Part shown: positions 49,041 to 59,154 of the stretch, one piece after another | How the letters are laid out: each line of letters opens with the position of its first letter | Position numbering within the stretch: the first letter of the stretch is position 1 | Assembly: GCA_011051655.1 (NCBI GenBank) | Contig: DRKS01000044.1 | Location: 1-59,299 of the forward strand | From: Sedimenticola sp. | GTDB taxonomy: Bacteria > Pseudomonadota > Gammaproteobacteria > Chromatiales > Chromatiaceae | Length of the DNA: 59,299 bases | Reading direction: 5' to 3' | Made by a program: the position numbers and the translations under genes | The notes under the pieces: model-generated | What the model was told of the DNA's origin: nothing | Seen by the model: only the letters and a program-made list of their open reading frames with translations | Database searches by the model: none

Positions 49041-49408
49041 GACCCGCCTTGCTTCCCGGCCTCGCCGGGCCGCTTCGTTTTGTGCTTGCGCCATTCCCGC
49101 CACAACAAGAAGAAGCATACCGACACGATGGTCAGATTCACCACGATCGCGCCCACCATGATGCCGGGCATCTCCCGGGGCTCATCATTTACAAAGCTGC
49201 GCTCCTCTTCATCCTCTGTGGGGACAGCCTCAACGACAGCATTTTGCGCCACGGCCACGGCCGTGCCCACAGGGGCTTCCATCCCCTCCCGCCCCCATGC
49301 CCCCGGGACCAGGGCCATAGAAAGCGCCATAAACATCAAAAGGAGACCCCAGCCGCTTTTAGCCGGCATCCAGGCAACAATCTGATTTATTGTCTCCGAA
49401 AAACCCAT
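49037..49408 (-). CDS. Two-helix membrane protein
   Basis: 123 residues from ATG 49408. First helix 'WGLLLMFMALSMALVPGAW', acidic linker, second helix 'IMVGAIVVNLTIVSVCFFLLW' and basic tail 'REWRKHKTKR'. Coupled (ATGA) to DUF420. Divergent from the PCuAC gene across 79 bases. Probably a part of the same oxidase-assembly set; the family is unknown to me. Confidence 0.6.
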   Translation of the reverse strand: MGFSETINQIVAWMPAKSGWGLLLMFMALSMALVPGAWGREGMEAPVGTAVAVAQNAVVEAVPTEDEEERSFVNDEPREMPGIMVGAIVVNLTIVSVCFFLLWREWRKHKTKRPGEAGKQGGS

Positions 49409-49487
49409 TATATTTACCCGAAGAAACAAGTTGCGCGAAATTGTATCAAATTAAAGGCGCCAAACCGCCGCCAGGAGAGACATCTTG

Positions 49488-49973
49488 ATGAAATTTTTCA
49501 AAGGCACCATCGCCGCATTGATGGGAATACTGGCCATATCGGCCGCAATCGCCGGCGGCCACGGCATTGAAATCCGGGATCCCTGGATACGGGAAGCCCC
49601 ACCGGTAACCAAGGTCCTTGCGGCCTATATGACCCTGGAAAACCACAGCGATCAACCCCTGACGATAACGGACTCCAGCAGCCCCGCCTTTGAACGGGTC
49701 GAAATCCACAAGTCCGAGATGCACGCAGGCATGGCCCGCATGAAACATCAAAAAAACCTGGAAATCCCCCCCCATGGCCGGGTGGAGCTAAAACCGGGGG
49801 GATATCATCTCATGCTGATGGGCAGGAAGCATCCGCTCCACGCCGGGGACAAGGTGGAGATAACGCTGGGCTTCTCCGACGGAACCCGGATGACCGCCAC
49901 CGCAGAGGTGCGCAAAGGCATGCCCGGAAAGCACGGCGACATGGATCATTCAAAGCATGGCATGAAACACTAA
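49488..49973 (+). CDS. Periplasmic copper chaperone PCu(A)C
   Basis: 161 residues from ATG 49488 (AGGAGA before it). Signal peptide (ends AIA-GG), then the PCuAC fold with copper ligands in 'VEIHKSEMHAGMARM' and 'GGYHLMLMGRK' (H-x-M motifs in the usual spacing). A His/Met-rich tail 'KHGDMDHSKHGMKH' gives extra copper sites. PCuAC passes Cu(I) to CuA sites together with SCO, whose gene is next on the opposite strand. Confidence 0.9.
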   Translation: MKFFKGTIAALMGILAISAAIAGGHGIEIRDPWIREAPPVTKVLAAYMTLENHSDQPLTITDSSSPAFERVEIHKSEMHAGMARMKHQKNLEIPPHGRVELKPGGYHLMLMGRKHPLHAGDKVEITLGFSDGTRMTATAEVRKGMPGKHGDMDHSKHGMKH

Positions 49974-49985
49974 GGCCTGTTAACA

Positions 49986-50633
49986 CTAACCTTTTTGCCG
50001 GAACTCCAGGATCTTCAGATACTGCGAGACCATCGTCCTGGGCTCATGGGGCGGCGCAAAGGCCCCATGGACCCGCTTTTGCGGCCCGATAAGGTAGATC
50101 GAACCGGTGTGGTTCATTTGATAATTACCGGACTCGCCTACAGGCTCCTTTACATACCCGGCGCTCATCTGGCGGGCAAAGTTATCGATCTCCCCGGCCG
50201 CGCCGGTCACCCCGATGAAGTCCTTGTCGAAATAGGTCACGTACTCGGCAAGGCGCTCCGGCGGATCCCGCTCCGGGTCCACTGAAACAAAAACGATCTG
50301 CGTATCCGCCTTGATCTCCGGATATTGATCCAGCCCGGCATACAGCTCCCGCATCACCGAAAGGGCCATGGGGCAAACATCCGGACAATGGGTATAGCCG
50401 AAAAAAAGCAGGGTCCACTTGCCCCCCAACCGGTCGAGGCCGAAGGGCCGTTTGAGATGATCGGTCAAATTGAAGTCCTGCAACTGCCGGGGCTGGGGCC
50501 AAAGCACCGCCTGCAGCTCGGGCGGCGGCTTGCCGCCCGGCGCCCTGAAAAACATCACGGAGGCGAATAGCGCCATGATCAGGCTCACCCCAAGCAACGC
50601 CTTCAGCGGACTGTTTTTTGTCTCGGAACCCAT
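49986..50633 (-). CDS. SCO1/SenC-family copper chaperone
   Basis: 215 residues: one membrane anchor (LLGVSLIMALFASVMFF), thioredoxin fold with CPDVCP (about residues 83-88) and the His in 'MNHTGSIYLIGP'. Third SCO gene in the window and convergent with PCuAC, a common pairing for CuA assembly. Confidence 0.9.
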   Translation of the reverse strand: MGSETKNSPLKALLGVSLIMALFASVMFFRAPGGKPPPELQAVLWPQPRQLQDFNLTDHLKRPFGLDRLGGKWTLLFFGYTHCPDVCPMALSVMRELYAGLDQYPEIKADTQIVFVSVDPERDPPERLAEYVTYFDKDFIGVTGAAGEIDNFARQMSAGYVKEPVGESGNYQMNHTGSIYLIGPQKRVHGAFAPPHEPRTMVSQYLKILEFRQKG

Positions 50634-50666
50634 ACTGCTCTGTCTCTCTGTGAAAAAATAAAAGGG

Positions 50667-52433
50667 TTATTCCGGGCGGGCAGTACCCCGCCGCCGGAGC
50701 GGACAGTTGGCGCTGTCATATTCGTCGCCAAGCTGCTCCCAGGCATATTCGAGGGCGAACTTGATGCGCGGAAAAAACTTGTTCTTGCCGAGATGGTCCA
50801 CCAGGCCGTTATGCTTCAGCTTGTCCACGATCTGCTTTTTCGTGCGCGCCATCAAGACCTCGATACCCGCATCATGCAGCCGGCGCACCAGGTGGCGCAA
50901 CACCTCTTCGCCGGTAGCGTCTATCTGGCTGATGCCGCCGCCGTCAATAATGAGAAACCGCAGTTTTGGATTGGCCGCCTCCACCTCCAGGACCTGGTTC
51001 TCAAAATAACCCGCATTGGCAAAGTACAGGGCGCCATCAAACCGGATCACGGAAATATATTCGCTGGTGGGCAGATCGTAGATGGCGACATCCCGCAAGG
51101 TGCCGTCCGGGTAGCGCGACAACACGGCCAGCCGGGGCCGCATGGTGCGCAGCAGAAAAAGGACCAGCGACAGCCCCACGCCGGCCAGGATGCCGTAGTC
51201 AATATGCGGCGCCAGCAGCAGCGTCAACACAAAGGTGGTCAACGCCACGATGCCATCATGACGCTGCACCTTCCAGATATGGATCATGGGGGCTATCTGG
51301 ATCAACCGCACCACCGCCATGACGATGACCGCGGCCAGGGTCACCTGGGGCAGATGGTAGAGCAGCGGCGTAAGCCACAGCAGGGTGGCCCCCACCGCCA
51401 GGCCGGCAATCACCGATGAGAAACCGCTGACCGCCCCGGCGTTGATATTGATGGCCGAGCGGGAAAAGGACCCGGACACCGGGTAACCGGAAAAAAGACC
51501 CGAGGCAATATTGCTCAACCCCTGCCCGATCAGCTCCTGGTTGGCGTCCAGGCGGTGCCGGCTGCGGGCCGCCATGGCCTTGGCAATGGATATGGCCTCC
51601 ATGAAACCGATCAGGGCGATAACGACAGCAGAAGAGAACAACTGGCCGATGATATCCCCATCGAACACCGGAACCCCGAAGGGGGGCAGCCCCGCCGGAA
51701 TCGCCCCCACTATGCCGCCCCCCGCACCATGGAAATCCGTCACCCAGGACAGCAAGGTGGTAACCACCACGGCCACGAGCACCGCCGGCACCCTGGGCGC
51801 GAATTTCATCAGGCCGATCATGATGGCAAGCGCCAGCAGGCCCATGGCGAGGGTAAAGCCGTGGCTGTGCTCCACGGCGACCACCAGGGTGTTCCATATG
51901 GTTTCATAGTGCTGCACCCCCTTCTCCACACTCACGCCAAAGAACTTGTCCAGTTGGGAACTGGCGATGATCAGCGCCCCCGCATTGGTAAACCCCAGCA
52001 CCACCGGATGGGAGAGAAGATCCACCAGCACCCCCAGCCGCAACAACCCCAGGCACAACTGGAACAGCCCCACAAGCATGGCCAACAGGATGGCGTAGGC
52101 CAGAAACCCTTCGGAGCCTGCCACCGCCAGGGGCTCCAGGGCAGCGGCCGTCATCAGGGAGACCACCGCCACCGGACCGGTGGACAACTGGCGGGAAGAG
52201 CCGAACAGCGCCGCCACAATGGGGGGCCAAAAGGCCGCGTACAGCCCGAAACGCGGCGGCAGTCCCGCCAGCTGGGCGTAGGCCATGGATTGGGGAATCA
52301 GCACCAGGGCGACCGTGATGCCGGCAATCGCATCGGCGCGCAAACGGGAGGAATCCCGCAGCTCACCGATCCAACCCAGGAACGGCAACAGCCGCTGCCA
52401 GACAAATTGTAATGCCTCCTTCCCAGAACTCAC
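50667..52433 (-). CDS. SulP-family anion permease with STAS domain
   Basis: 588 residues, 10-12 membrane helices from 'AGITVALVLIPQSMAYAQLAGLPPRFGLYAAFWPP' onwards and a cytoplasmic STAS domain in the last 130 ('VIRFDGALYFANAGYFENQV', 'LIIDGGGISQIDATGEEVL'). SulP proteins carry sulfate, bicarbonate or other anions; which one cannot be told. The gene stands alone, with a gap of 33 bases to SCO, and is not obviously part of the respiratory sets. Confidence 0.9.
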   Translation of the reverse strand: MSSGKEALQFVWQRLLPFLGWIGELRDSSRLRADAIAGITVALVLIPQSMAYAQLAGLPPRFGLYAAFWPPIVAALFGSSRQLSTGPVAVVSLMTAAALEPLAVAGSEGFLAYAILLAMLVGLFQLCLGLLRLGVLVDLLSHPVVLGFTNAGALIIASSQLDKFFGVSVEKGVQHYETIWNTLVVAVEHSHGFTLAMGLLALAIMIGLMKFAPRVPAVLVAVVVTTLLSWVTDFHGAGGGIVGAIPAGLPPFGVPVFDGDIIGQLFSSAVVIALIGFMEAISIAKAMAARSRHRLDANQELIGQGLSNIASGLFSGYPVSGSFSRSAININAGAVSGFSSVIAGLAVGATLLWLTPLLYHLPQVTLAAVIVMAVVRLIQIAPMIHIWKVQRHDGIVALTTFVLTLLLAPHIDYGILAGVGLSLVLFLLRTMRPRLAVLSRYPDGTLRDVAIYDLPTSEYISVIRFDGALYFANAGYFENQVLEVEAANPKLRFLIIDGGGISQIDATGEEVLRHLVRRLHDAGIEVLMARTKKQIVDKLKHNGLVDHLGKNKFFPRIKFALEYAWEQLGDEYDSANCPLRRRGTARPE

Positions 52434-52600
52434 TCACACGACCCTGCAAACATTGGCTGGATTTAGCGCGACGGCCACCGGGACATCGCCATAAATTTAT
52501 TGTATCCTTCGCGGCTGATTCGACCCACGATTGGCCGCCATTCTAATATGACGGGCGGATCCGGGTATATCCCAGGTTTTTATTCGAAGAAATCAAGACA

Positions 52601-54037
52601 TTGAAAAAACTGTTTCCGTTATCCCTGCTGGCGTTCCCCGGCCTGGCGCTGGCCTCCGGCGAAAGCGCCGACATTCTCAATCTGACCACCCACTGGGTGG
52701 GGTTCGCCGCCCTGGGCATCTTCACCGTGGCCTATCTGCTGGTAATGGCGGAAGAGTTCACCCACTTGCGCAAGTCCAAGCCGGTCATCCTGGCGGCCGG
52801 CATCATCTGGGCGCTGATCGGCATGATTTATGTGCAAAACGGCATGACCCACGAGGCGGAGCAGGCGGTGCGCCACAATCTGCTCGAATATGCCGAGCTG
52901 ATGCTGTTCCTGCTGGTGGCCATGACCTACATCAACGCCATGGAGGAGCGCCGCGTCTTCGACGCCCTGCGCTCCTGGCTGATCCGCAAGGGATTCGGTT
53001 TCCGCCGGCTCTTCTGGATCACCGGCGTTCTGGCGTTTTTCATCTCGCCCATTGCCGACAACCTGACCACCGCCCTGCTGATGTGCGCCGTGGTGCTGGC
53101 CGTGGGAGGCGATAACAGCCGCTTCATCGGCATCGCCTGCATCAATATCGTAGTGGCCGCCAACGCCGGCGGCGCCTTCAGCCCCTTTGGGGACATCACC
53201 ACCCTGATGGTCTGGCAAAAGGCCATCTCGACCCCCCAGGGCACCGTGGCTTTCGGCTCCTTCTTCACCCTGTTCGTTCCATCCCTGGTCAACTGGCTGG
53301 TGCCCGCGGTGATCATGAATTTTGCCGTTCCCAACGTGCAGCCCAGCGCCTCCGATGAAATGGTCAGCATGCGGCGGGGAGCCAAGCGCATCATGGTGCT
53401 GTTCCTCATCACCATTGTCACGGCGGTCAGCTTCCACAACTTCCTGCACCTGCCGCCGGTCATCGGCATGCTGACCGGCCTGGCCTACCTTCAGATCTTT
53501 GGCTTCTACCTGAAGAAGACCTTTCAAAAATGCCAGGCAAGGACGGGGCACCGCCCCGACAATCAAGAGCATGACGGCCAGATGGGCGACATCGTTGCAT
53601 TTGACGTGTTCAACAAAGTGGCACGGGCGGAATGGGACACCCTGCTGTTCTTCTACGGCGTCGTGCTCTGCGTCGGCGGCCTGGGCTTTATCGGCTACCT
53701 GAGCCTGGCCTCGGAGGTGATGTATCTGGACTGGGGGCCAACCCCGGCCAACATCGCCGTCGGCGTGCTCTCCGCCATCGTGGACAACATCCCCGTCATG
53801 TTCGCCGTGCTGACCATGCAGCCGGACATGTCCATGGGCCAGTGGCTGCTGGTGACCCTGACCGCCGGCGTCGGCGGCAGCCTGCTCTCCATCGGCTCGG
53901 CCGCCGGCGTGGCGCTCATGGGCCAGGCCCGTGGCTACTACACCTTCTTCGGTCACCTGAAGTGGACGCCGGTCATCGCCCTGGGCTACGCCGCCAGTAT
54001 TGCGGCCCACATGGCGGTCAATTCGGGTCAGTTCTAA
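52601..54037 (+). CDS. nhaD: NhaD-type Na+/H+ antiporter, first copy
   Basis: 478 residues from a TTG start. Signal-like first helix, then an ion-transporter (IT) superfamily core: 'PIADNLTTALLMCAVV', 'NAGGAFSPFGDITTLMVW', 'DNIPVMFAV' and 'GSAAGVALMGQARG' are NhaD motifs with the conserved Asp residues. It exports Na+ or Li+. Very similar to the next gene, so a tandem duplication. The two may give antiport in different conditions. Confidence 0.9.
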   Translation: MKKLFPLSLLAFPGLALASGESADILNLTTHWVGFAALGIFTVAYLLVMAEEFTHLRKSKPVILAAGIIWALIGMIYVQNGMTHEAEQAVRHNLLEYAELMLFLLVAMTYINAMEERRVFDALRSWLIRKGFGFRRLFWITGVLAFFISPIADNLTTALLMCAVVLAVGGDNSRFIGIACINIVVAANAGGAFSPFGDITTLMVWQKAISTPQGTVAFGSFFTLFVPSLVNWLVPAVIMNFAVPNVQPSASDEMVSMRRGAKRIMVLFLITIVTAVSFHNFLHLPPVIGMLTGLAYLQIFGFYLKKTFQKCQARTGHRPDNQEHDGQMGDIVAFDVFNKVARAEWDTLLFFYGVVLCVGGLGFIGYLSLASEVMYLDWGPTPANIAVGVLSAIVDNIPVMFAVLTMQPDMSMGQWLLVTLTAGVGGSLLSIGSAAGVALMGQARGYYTFFGHLKWTPVIALGYAASIAAHMAVNSGQF

Positions 54038-54157
54038 ATTAATTTTGAGCTTCCGCGGCGCGGGAATGCGCCGCCATCTTAAGGGTGACGCCCGACCTCA
54101 ACCAGGGCAAAATAAGGATTATTCATCCCCTGGGCACCTCTGGCGGAAACAAAAACC

Positions 54158-55588
54158 TTGAACCGCTTGCCGCTTCTGATCTGCCTGACCCTATCGGCAC
54201 TGCCGGCGGCGGCGCTGGCGGGGACGGGCGCACCGCTGGACCTCACCGGGCACTGGGCCGGCTATCTGGCCATCGCAATCTTCATCGTCGCCTACGCCCT
54301 GGTAATGGCGGAGGAATTCATCCAGCTGCGCAAATCCAAGCCGGTAATCCTGGCCGCCGGCGCCATCTGGGCGCTGATTGCCTGGATCCACCAGCAGCAT
54401 GGCATGCCCCATCTGGCCGAGGAGGCGGTGCGCCGCAACCTGCTGGAATACGCACAGCTGATGCTTTACCTGCTGGTGGCCATGACCTACATCAACGCCA
54501 TGGAGGAGCGCCGGGTGTTCCGGGCCCTGAGGGCCTGGATGGCGCGCAAGGGATTCAGCTACCGGCAACTCTTCTGGCTCACGGGCATTCTTTCCTTTTT
54601 TATTTCACCCCTGGCGGACAACCTCACCACCGCCCTCCTGATGTGCGCCCTGGTCATGGCCGTGGGCGATGGCAACGGGCGCTTCATCGGCCTCGCCTGC
54701 ATCAACATCGTGGTGGCGGCCAACGCCGGCGGCGCCTTCAGCCCCTTTGGCGACATCACCACATTGATGATCTGGCAGAAAGGCCTGGAAACGTCCCAGG
54801 GAGTATTGCACTTCCAGGACTTTTTCAACCTGTTCCTCCCCTCCCTGGTGAACTTCCTGCTGCCTGCGGCGGCCCTGCATTTCGCCATCCCCCCCGGCGC
54901 GCCCAGGCAGGGAGAGGACAGGGTGTTCACCAAGCGGGGCGCCAGGCGCATCATCGCCCTGTTCATCACCACCAATGCCATCGCGGTCGGTTTCCACCAT
55001 TTTCTGCACCTTCCCGCGGTCATCGGCATGCTGACCGGCCTGGGCCTGCTGCAATTTTTCGGCTACTACCTGAAAAAGACCTTTCACAAGGATCACGGCC
55101 TCCATCCCGATGACCCCGAGGCCGACCGCAAGCTGGGGGATCTGGTGCCATTCGACGTGTTCAACAAGATCGCCCGGGCGGAATGGGACACCCTGCTCTT
55201 CTTTTATGGCATCGTGATCTGCGTCGGCGGACTGAGCTTCCTGGGCTACTCGGCCATGGCATCGGACATCATGTACGGCCAGTGGGGGGCCACATCGGCC
55301 AACATCGCCATCGGGATACTGTCCGCCATGGTGGACAACATCCCGGTGATGTTCGCGGTGCTCTCCATGCAGCCCGACATGTCCATGGGGCAGTGGCTGC
55401 TGGTGACCCTCACAGCCGGCGTGGGCGGCAGCATCCTGTCCATCGGCTCCGCCGCCGGAGTAGCCCTCATGGGACAGGCCCGCGGACACTACACCTTTTT
55501 TGGCCACCTGAAGTGGGCACCCGTCATCGCCCTGGGCTACGCCGCCGCCATCACGGCCCACATGTGGATCAACAGGGCGCTGTTTTGA
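54158..55588 (+). CDS. nhaD: NhaD-type Na+/H+ antiporter, second copy
   Basis: 476 residues, again from TTG. The same motifs as the first copy ('PLADNLTTALLMCALV', 'NAGGAFSPFGDITTLMIW', 'DNIPVMFAV'), with long identical stretches and differences mostly in the first 40 residues and the central loop. A GC-rich hairpin (54055-54074) lies in the 120-base gap between the copies. Confidence 0.9.
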   Translation: MNRLPLLICLTLSALPAAALAGTGAPLDLTGHWAGYLAIAIFIVAYALVMAEEFIQLRKSKPVILAAGAIWALIAWIHQQHGMPHLAEEAVRRNLLEYAQLMLYLLVAMTYINAMEERRVFRALRAWMARKGFSYRQLFWLTGILSFFISPLADNLTTALLMCALVMAVGDGNGRFIGLACINIVVAANAGGAFSPFGDITTLMIWQKGLETSQGVLHFQDFFNLFLPSLVNFLLPAAALHFAIPPGAPRQGEDRVFTKRGARRIIALFITTNAIAVGFHHFLHLPAVIGMLTGLGLLQFFGYYLKKTFHKDHGLHPDDPEADRKLGDLVPFDVFNKIARAEWDTLLFFYGIVICVGGLSFLGYSAMASDIMYGQWGATSANIAIGILSAMVDNIPVMFAVLSMQPDMSMGQWLLVTLTAGVGGSILSIGSAAGVALMGQARGHYTFFGHLKWAPVIALGYAAAITAHMWINRALF

Positions 55589-55679
55589 TGATGTGAAAGG
55601 GTGCGGTTATCAGGGGACTGGGGACAGAAAGAGCGAGGCCCATCGATTCGGCGTAAAACCGGTTGCCCGCCCCCCGGCC

Positions 55680-55702
55680 ACTGACAACTGACAACTGACA
55701 AC
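55680..55702. repeat. Three copies of the heptamer ACTGACA
   Basis: Short tandem ACTGACA repeat in the 126-base gap between the second NhaD gene and the convergent DUF945 gene. No gene or terminator is clear in this gap. Confidence 0.7.
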
Positions 55703-55714
55703 CACCCCCTTGGG

Positions 55715-57127
55715 CTATTGCGACTGCACCATCATCGGCAGCGGTATGGTCTTGCCATTCACCGTCAGCAGGCCGTCGCGCAGGCTGGCGGCGGTTTCGA
55801 CAGCCGTTCCATCCCGCACCAGGATCTCCTGGGTCAACAGGCTGTCGATCTGTTGCGCCGCCACCATCGATGCCTGGGCCCGGAGCCGCTCCGGATCGGG
55901 ACCGGGCTCCGGCGCCTGCTCTCCCGGCATGCGCTGCCGGGCAGCCTGGGCCATGAGCATCCGCCGCGCCTGCTGCTCGAATACCTGGCGCAAGAGCTTT
56001 TCCGGCATCCGCAGACCGGCGTCCAGCAGCAGCTTGCTCAATACGGTGGAGGGGTTGGAAATCTCGGCCCATTGCAGTCCTTCCGTCTGAAGCTCGATCC
56101 ACCCTTCGATAACGCCCTCCGGCGTCACCAGGCGGAGCCTGTCGACAGAGAGCCTGGGATCGGCCGCCAGGAGGGCGGCGGCATTGCTCATCACTACGCC
56201 GAACAGGGCCATGCCCTGTTGGTCCGGCGGCAAACGCCGGCTGTTGATCTCCTCCACGCCCTGCCGGATGGCGGCCAGCGCCGCGGCCGGCAGGTTTCCA
56301 AACCGGGCGTCCAGGACCATCGGCCCAAAGCCCGCCCCGTCCGTCCTGACCGAGTCCAGGGCGTAGGAGACACGCCCCTCCACCATTTCGCCGGCGGCGG
56401 AGGTCTCGGCCTCGATGAGCAGGTTCCCGATATCCAGTCCGCCGCCGCCCCCCGGCCGCACCAGGATGCGGCCGATGCCGAAGCGGCTGCTGCCCAGCAT
56501 GAGGCCGGCGGCGGTGCGGCCGGCCCTGGCATCCAGCGAGATGGCGCTGATCTCGGCCCCCGCGCCCCCCTGCTCGCGGATACGCAGGAAGGGCAGCCTG
56601 AAGTCGATGGTCAGTTCATCATGGCCCGGGCTGAACGCCGCCGTCCCCTTGGCCCCCCCGAAGCGGATGGCGGGTTCTCCATTCCGGGCCGGCTGTTCCA
56701 GCTCCGGAAAATCGATCAGAATCCGGCCGGCGCCATCCAGGCCGATGCGGGTCTGGATCGGCGCCGGGCCATCCGCGGGGAACAGGGGTTCGCCGCCGGG
56801 CAGAAGGCGGGTGTCGATGACGGCCAGGGCGGGGAGGACGCCATGCTCCCGGGAGTAGGGCGCATGGGTGATCCGGTTTCGCAGCACAAAACCCAGGGTC
56901 TTCGGCGGGGCGCCGGCATCCGCGGGGACGGCCAGCTCGAACTCGGTCTCGGCGCTGGCTCCCAGCCAGCCGCGCCGGTAATGGTTGCGCACGACCCTGA
57001 AGCCGTTTTTCTCGAGGCCGGCGACCAGGGCCTGGTAGTGCGCTTCGGCCTGCATGCCCACCACGGCGGGGGCGGCCAGCAGGATCAGCGCCGCCAGGAC
57101 GAAAAGGATGAGGATGATCTTTTTCAC
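55715..57127 (-). CDS. DUF945 (YdgA-like) family protein
   Basis: 470 residues. N-terminal membrane anchor or signal (IILILFVLAALILLAAPAVVG), then a long beta-rich repeat body typical of YdgA/YihF/DUF945 ('QAEAHYQALVAGLEKNGFRVVRNHYRRGWLGASAETEF'). YdgA-like proteins are periplasmic, of unsettled role, and mainly gammaproteobacterial, which supports the organism call. Ends with 'LTVNGKTIPLP', a usual C-terminal motif. Downstream of dxs with 39 bases between. Confidence 0.8.
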   Translation of the reverse strand: MKKIILILFVLAALILLAAPAVVGMQAEAHYQALVAGLEKNGFRVVRNHYRRGWLGASAETEFELAVPADAGAPPKTLGFVLRNRITHAPYSREHGVLPALAVIDTRLLPGGEPLFPADGPAPIQTRIGLDGAGRILIDFPELEQPARNGEPAIRFGGAKGTAAFSPGHDELTIDFRLPFLRIREQGGAGAEISAISLDARAGRTAAGLMLGSSRFGIGRILVRPGGGGGLDIGNLLIEAETSAAGEMVEGRVSYALDSVRTDGAGFGPMVLDARFGNLPAAALAAIRQGVEEINSRRLPPDQQGMALFGVVMSNAAALLAADPRLSVDRLRLVTPEGVIEGWIELQTEGLQWAEISNPSTVLSKLLLDAGLRMPEKLLRQVFEQQARRMLMAQAARQRMPGEQAPEPGPDPERLRAQASMVAAQQIDSLLTQEILVRDGTAVETAASLRDGLLTVNGKTIPLPMMVQSQ

Positions 57128-57166
57128 GGGGGCGCTTCGGGACAGATCCGGACCCCGCCCGGCGGA

Positions 57167-59077
57167 TCAGGCGGTCTTGGCCGCCTTGCCGGTGTCGCCG
57201 ATGACGTCCGTCACCGCCCGGCGGATGCCGTCCGCGTCGAGGCCGCACTCGCGCATCTGCTCCGCCGGGGAGCCGTGTCCGATGTAGCGGTCGGGCAGGC
57301 CGAGGTTCAGGATGGGGACGACCCGGTGGGCCCGGGCCAGGCACTCGTTCACCGCCGATCCCGCACCCCCCTGGACCGCGTTTTCCTCGATGGTCACCAG
57401 CAGGTCGTGGCCGTCCGCCAGTTGCAGCACCAGGGCCTCGTCCAGGGGCTTCACGAAGCGCATGTTCGCCACGGAGAGATCCAGTTCCTCCCCCACCTCC
57501 AGGGCGGCGGCCAGCCTGCTGCCAAAGGCGAGCAGGGCGACCCGGCGGCCCCGGCGGAGCCATTGGCCCTTGCCGAGAGGAAGCGTGGACGGCGCATCCT
57601 CCACCAGGGCCCCCGGACCGACGCCGCGCGGATAACGCACCAGCGCGGGCCCTTCGTATTCGTAAGCGGTCTGCAGCATCCGGCGGCTCTCGTTCTCGTC
57701 CGCCGGCGCCATGATCACCATGTTGGGCAGGATCCGCACATAGCTGAGATCGAAGCTGCCCGCGTGGGTGGCGCCGTCCTGGCCCACCAGGCCGGCGCGG
57801 TCCACCGCCAGGGTCACGTCCAGGTTCTGCAGGGAAATATCGTGGGCCAGTTGATCGAAGCCCCGCTGTAAAAAGGTGGAATAAATGGCGACCACCGGCT
57901 TCAGCCCCTCGCAGGCCATACCGGCGGCAAAGGTCAGGGCATGCTGTTCGGCGATGCCCACGTCGAAAAAGCGGTGGGGGAATTCCTTTGCGAAACGCAC
58001 CATTCCCGAGCCCTCGCACATGGCCGGGGTAATGGCCACCAGCCGGTCGTCCTTCTCCGCGGCGTCGCACAGCCAGTCCCCGAATACCTGGGTGTAGGTG
58101 GCGCCGCCCTTTTTCTTCTCCATCTTGCCGGTGTCCGGGTTGAAGGGCGTGACGCCGTGGTAGACACAGGGATCGCCCTCCGCCGGTTCATAGCCCCGCC
58201 CTTTCTGCGTCACCACGTGCAACAGCCGCGGCCCCTGCATGTCCTTCATATTGCGCAGGGTCCTCACCAGGGTGGGCATATCGTGGCCGTCAATGGGACC
58301 GATATAGTTGAAGCCCAGCTCTTCGAACAGGGTCGAGGGCATCACCATGCCCTTCATGTGCTCCTCGGCGCGCCCCATGAGCTCACCGACCCCCGGAATC
58401 TGGCCAAAGGTGTTCATCCCCCCCCTGCGCACCCGGGTATAGAGCTTGCCCGACAGCAGCCGCGCCAGATAGTTGCTGAAGGCCCCCACGGGGTTGGATA
58501 TGGACATGTCGTTGTCATTGAGAATGACCAGCAGGTCCAGGTCCAGGGCACCCGCGTGGTTCATGGCCTCGAAGGCCATGCCGCCACCCATGGCGCCGTC
58601 ACCGATGATGGCGACGACCTGGCGCTTCTCCCCCTTCTGCTTGGCGGCGGCGGCCATGCCCAGCGCGGCGCTGATGGAGGTGCTTGAATGCCCGGCACCA
58701 AAGGCGTCATAGATGCTTTCGGCGCGACGGGGAAAACCCGACAGGCCGCCCTTCTGGCGCAGGGTATGCATGCGGTCCCGGCGCCCGGTCAGGATCTTGT
58801 GGGGATAGGCCTGATGGCCCACGTCCCACACGAAGCGGTCATGGGGCGTATCGAATACCCGGTGCAACGCAATAGTCAGCTCCACGACCCCCAGCCCCGC
58901 AGCCAGATGCCCGCCCGTGCGGGAGACGGTATTCACCAGAAAGCCGCGCAGCTCATCGGCAAGCTTTGGCAGCTCGGATTCAGTCAGCCGCTGCAGATCG
59001 GCGGGAATCCTCACCCGGTCGAGCAAGGGGTATTCCGCCCCGGCTGTGGCGGCATCGGTTTCGTTGGAAAAGGACAT
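57167..59077 (-). CDS. dxs: 1-deoxy-D-xylulose-5-phosphate synthase
   Basis: 636 residues from ATG 59077 (an upstream in-frame ATG at 59116 would add 13 residues, of a kind not usual for Dxs). Thiamine diphosphate motif '[18 protein letters not shown]...NDNDMSIS', '[12 protein letters not shown]', transketolase core '[19 protein letters not shown]' and '[15 protein letters not shown]' are intact. It makes DXP from pyruvate and glyceraldehyde 3-phosphate, the first step of the MEP isoprenoid and thiamine pathway. A housekeeping gene, so the right end is chromosome-like. The promoter region runs into the terminal repeat. Confidence 0.95.
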   Translation of the reverse strand: MSFSNETDAATAGAEYPLLDRVRIPADLQRLTESELPKLADELRGFLVNTVSRTGGHLAAGLGVVELTIALHRVFDTPHDRFVWDVGHQAYPHKILTGRRDRMHTLRQKGGLSGFPRRAESIYDAFGAGHSSTSISAALGMAAAAKQKGEKRQVVAIIGDGAMGGGMAFEAMNHAGALDLDLLVILNDNDMSISNPVGAFSNYLARLLSGKLYTRVRRGGMNTFGQIPGVGELMGRAEEHMKGMVMPSTLFEELGFNYIGPIDGHDMPTLVRTLRNMKDMQGPRLLHVVTQKGRGYEPAEGDPCVYHGVTPFNPDTGKMEKKKGGATYTQVFGDWLCDAAEKDDRLVAITPAMCEGSGMVRFAKEFPHRFFDVGIAEQHALTFAAGMACEGLKPVVAIYSTFLQRGFDQLAHDISLQNLDVTLAVDRAGLVGQDGATHAGSFDLSYVRILPNMVIMAPADENESRRMLQTAYEYEGPALVRYPRGVGPGALVEDAPSTLPLGKGQWLRRGRRVALLAFGSRLAAALEVGEELDLSVANMRFVKPLDEALVLQLADGHDLLVTIEENAVQGGAGSAVNECLARAHRVVPILNLGLPDRYIGHGSPAEQMRECGLDADGIRRAVTDVIGDTGKAAKTA

Positions 59078-59154
59078 TAGAGGGTTTCGGGAGCCAATAA
59101 TAACCATGCGAAGCACGGTAGTTTACCTCATTCGCGCGCTTCGCGCTGCACCCC

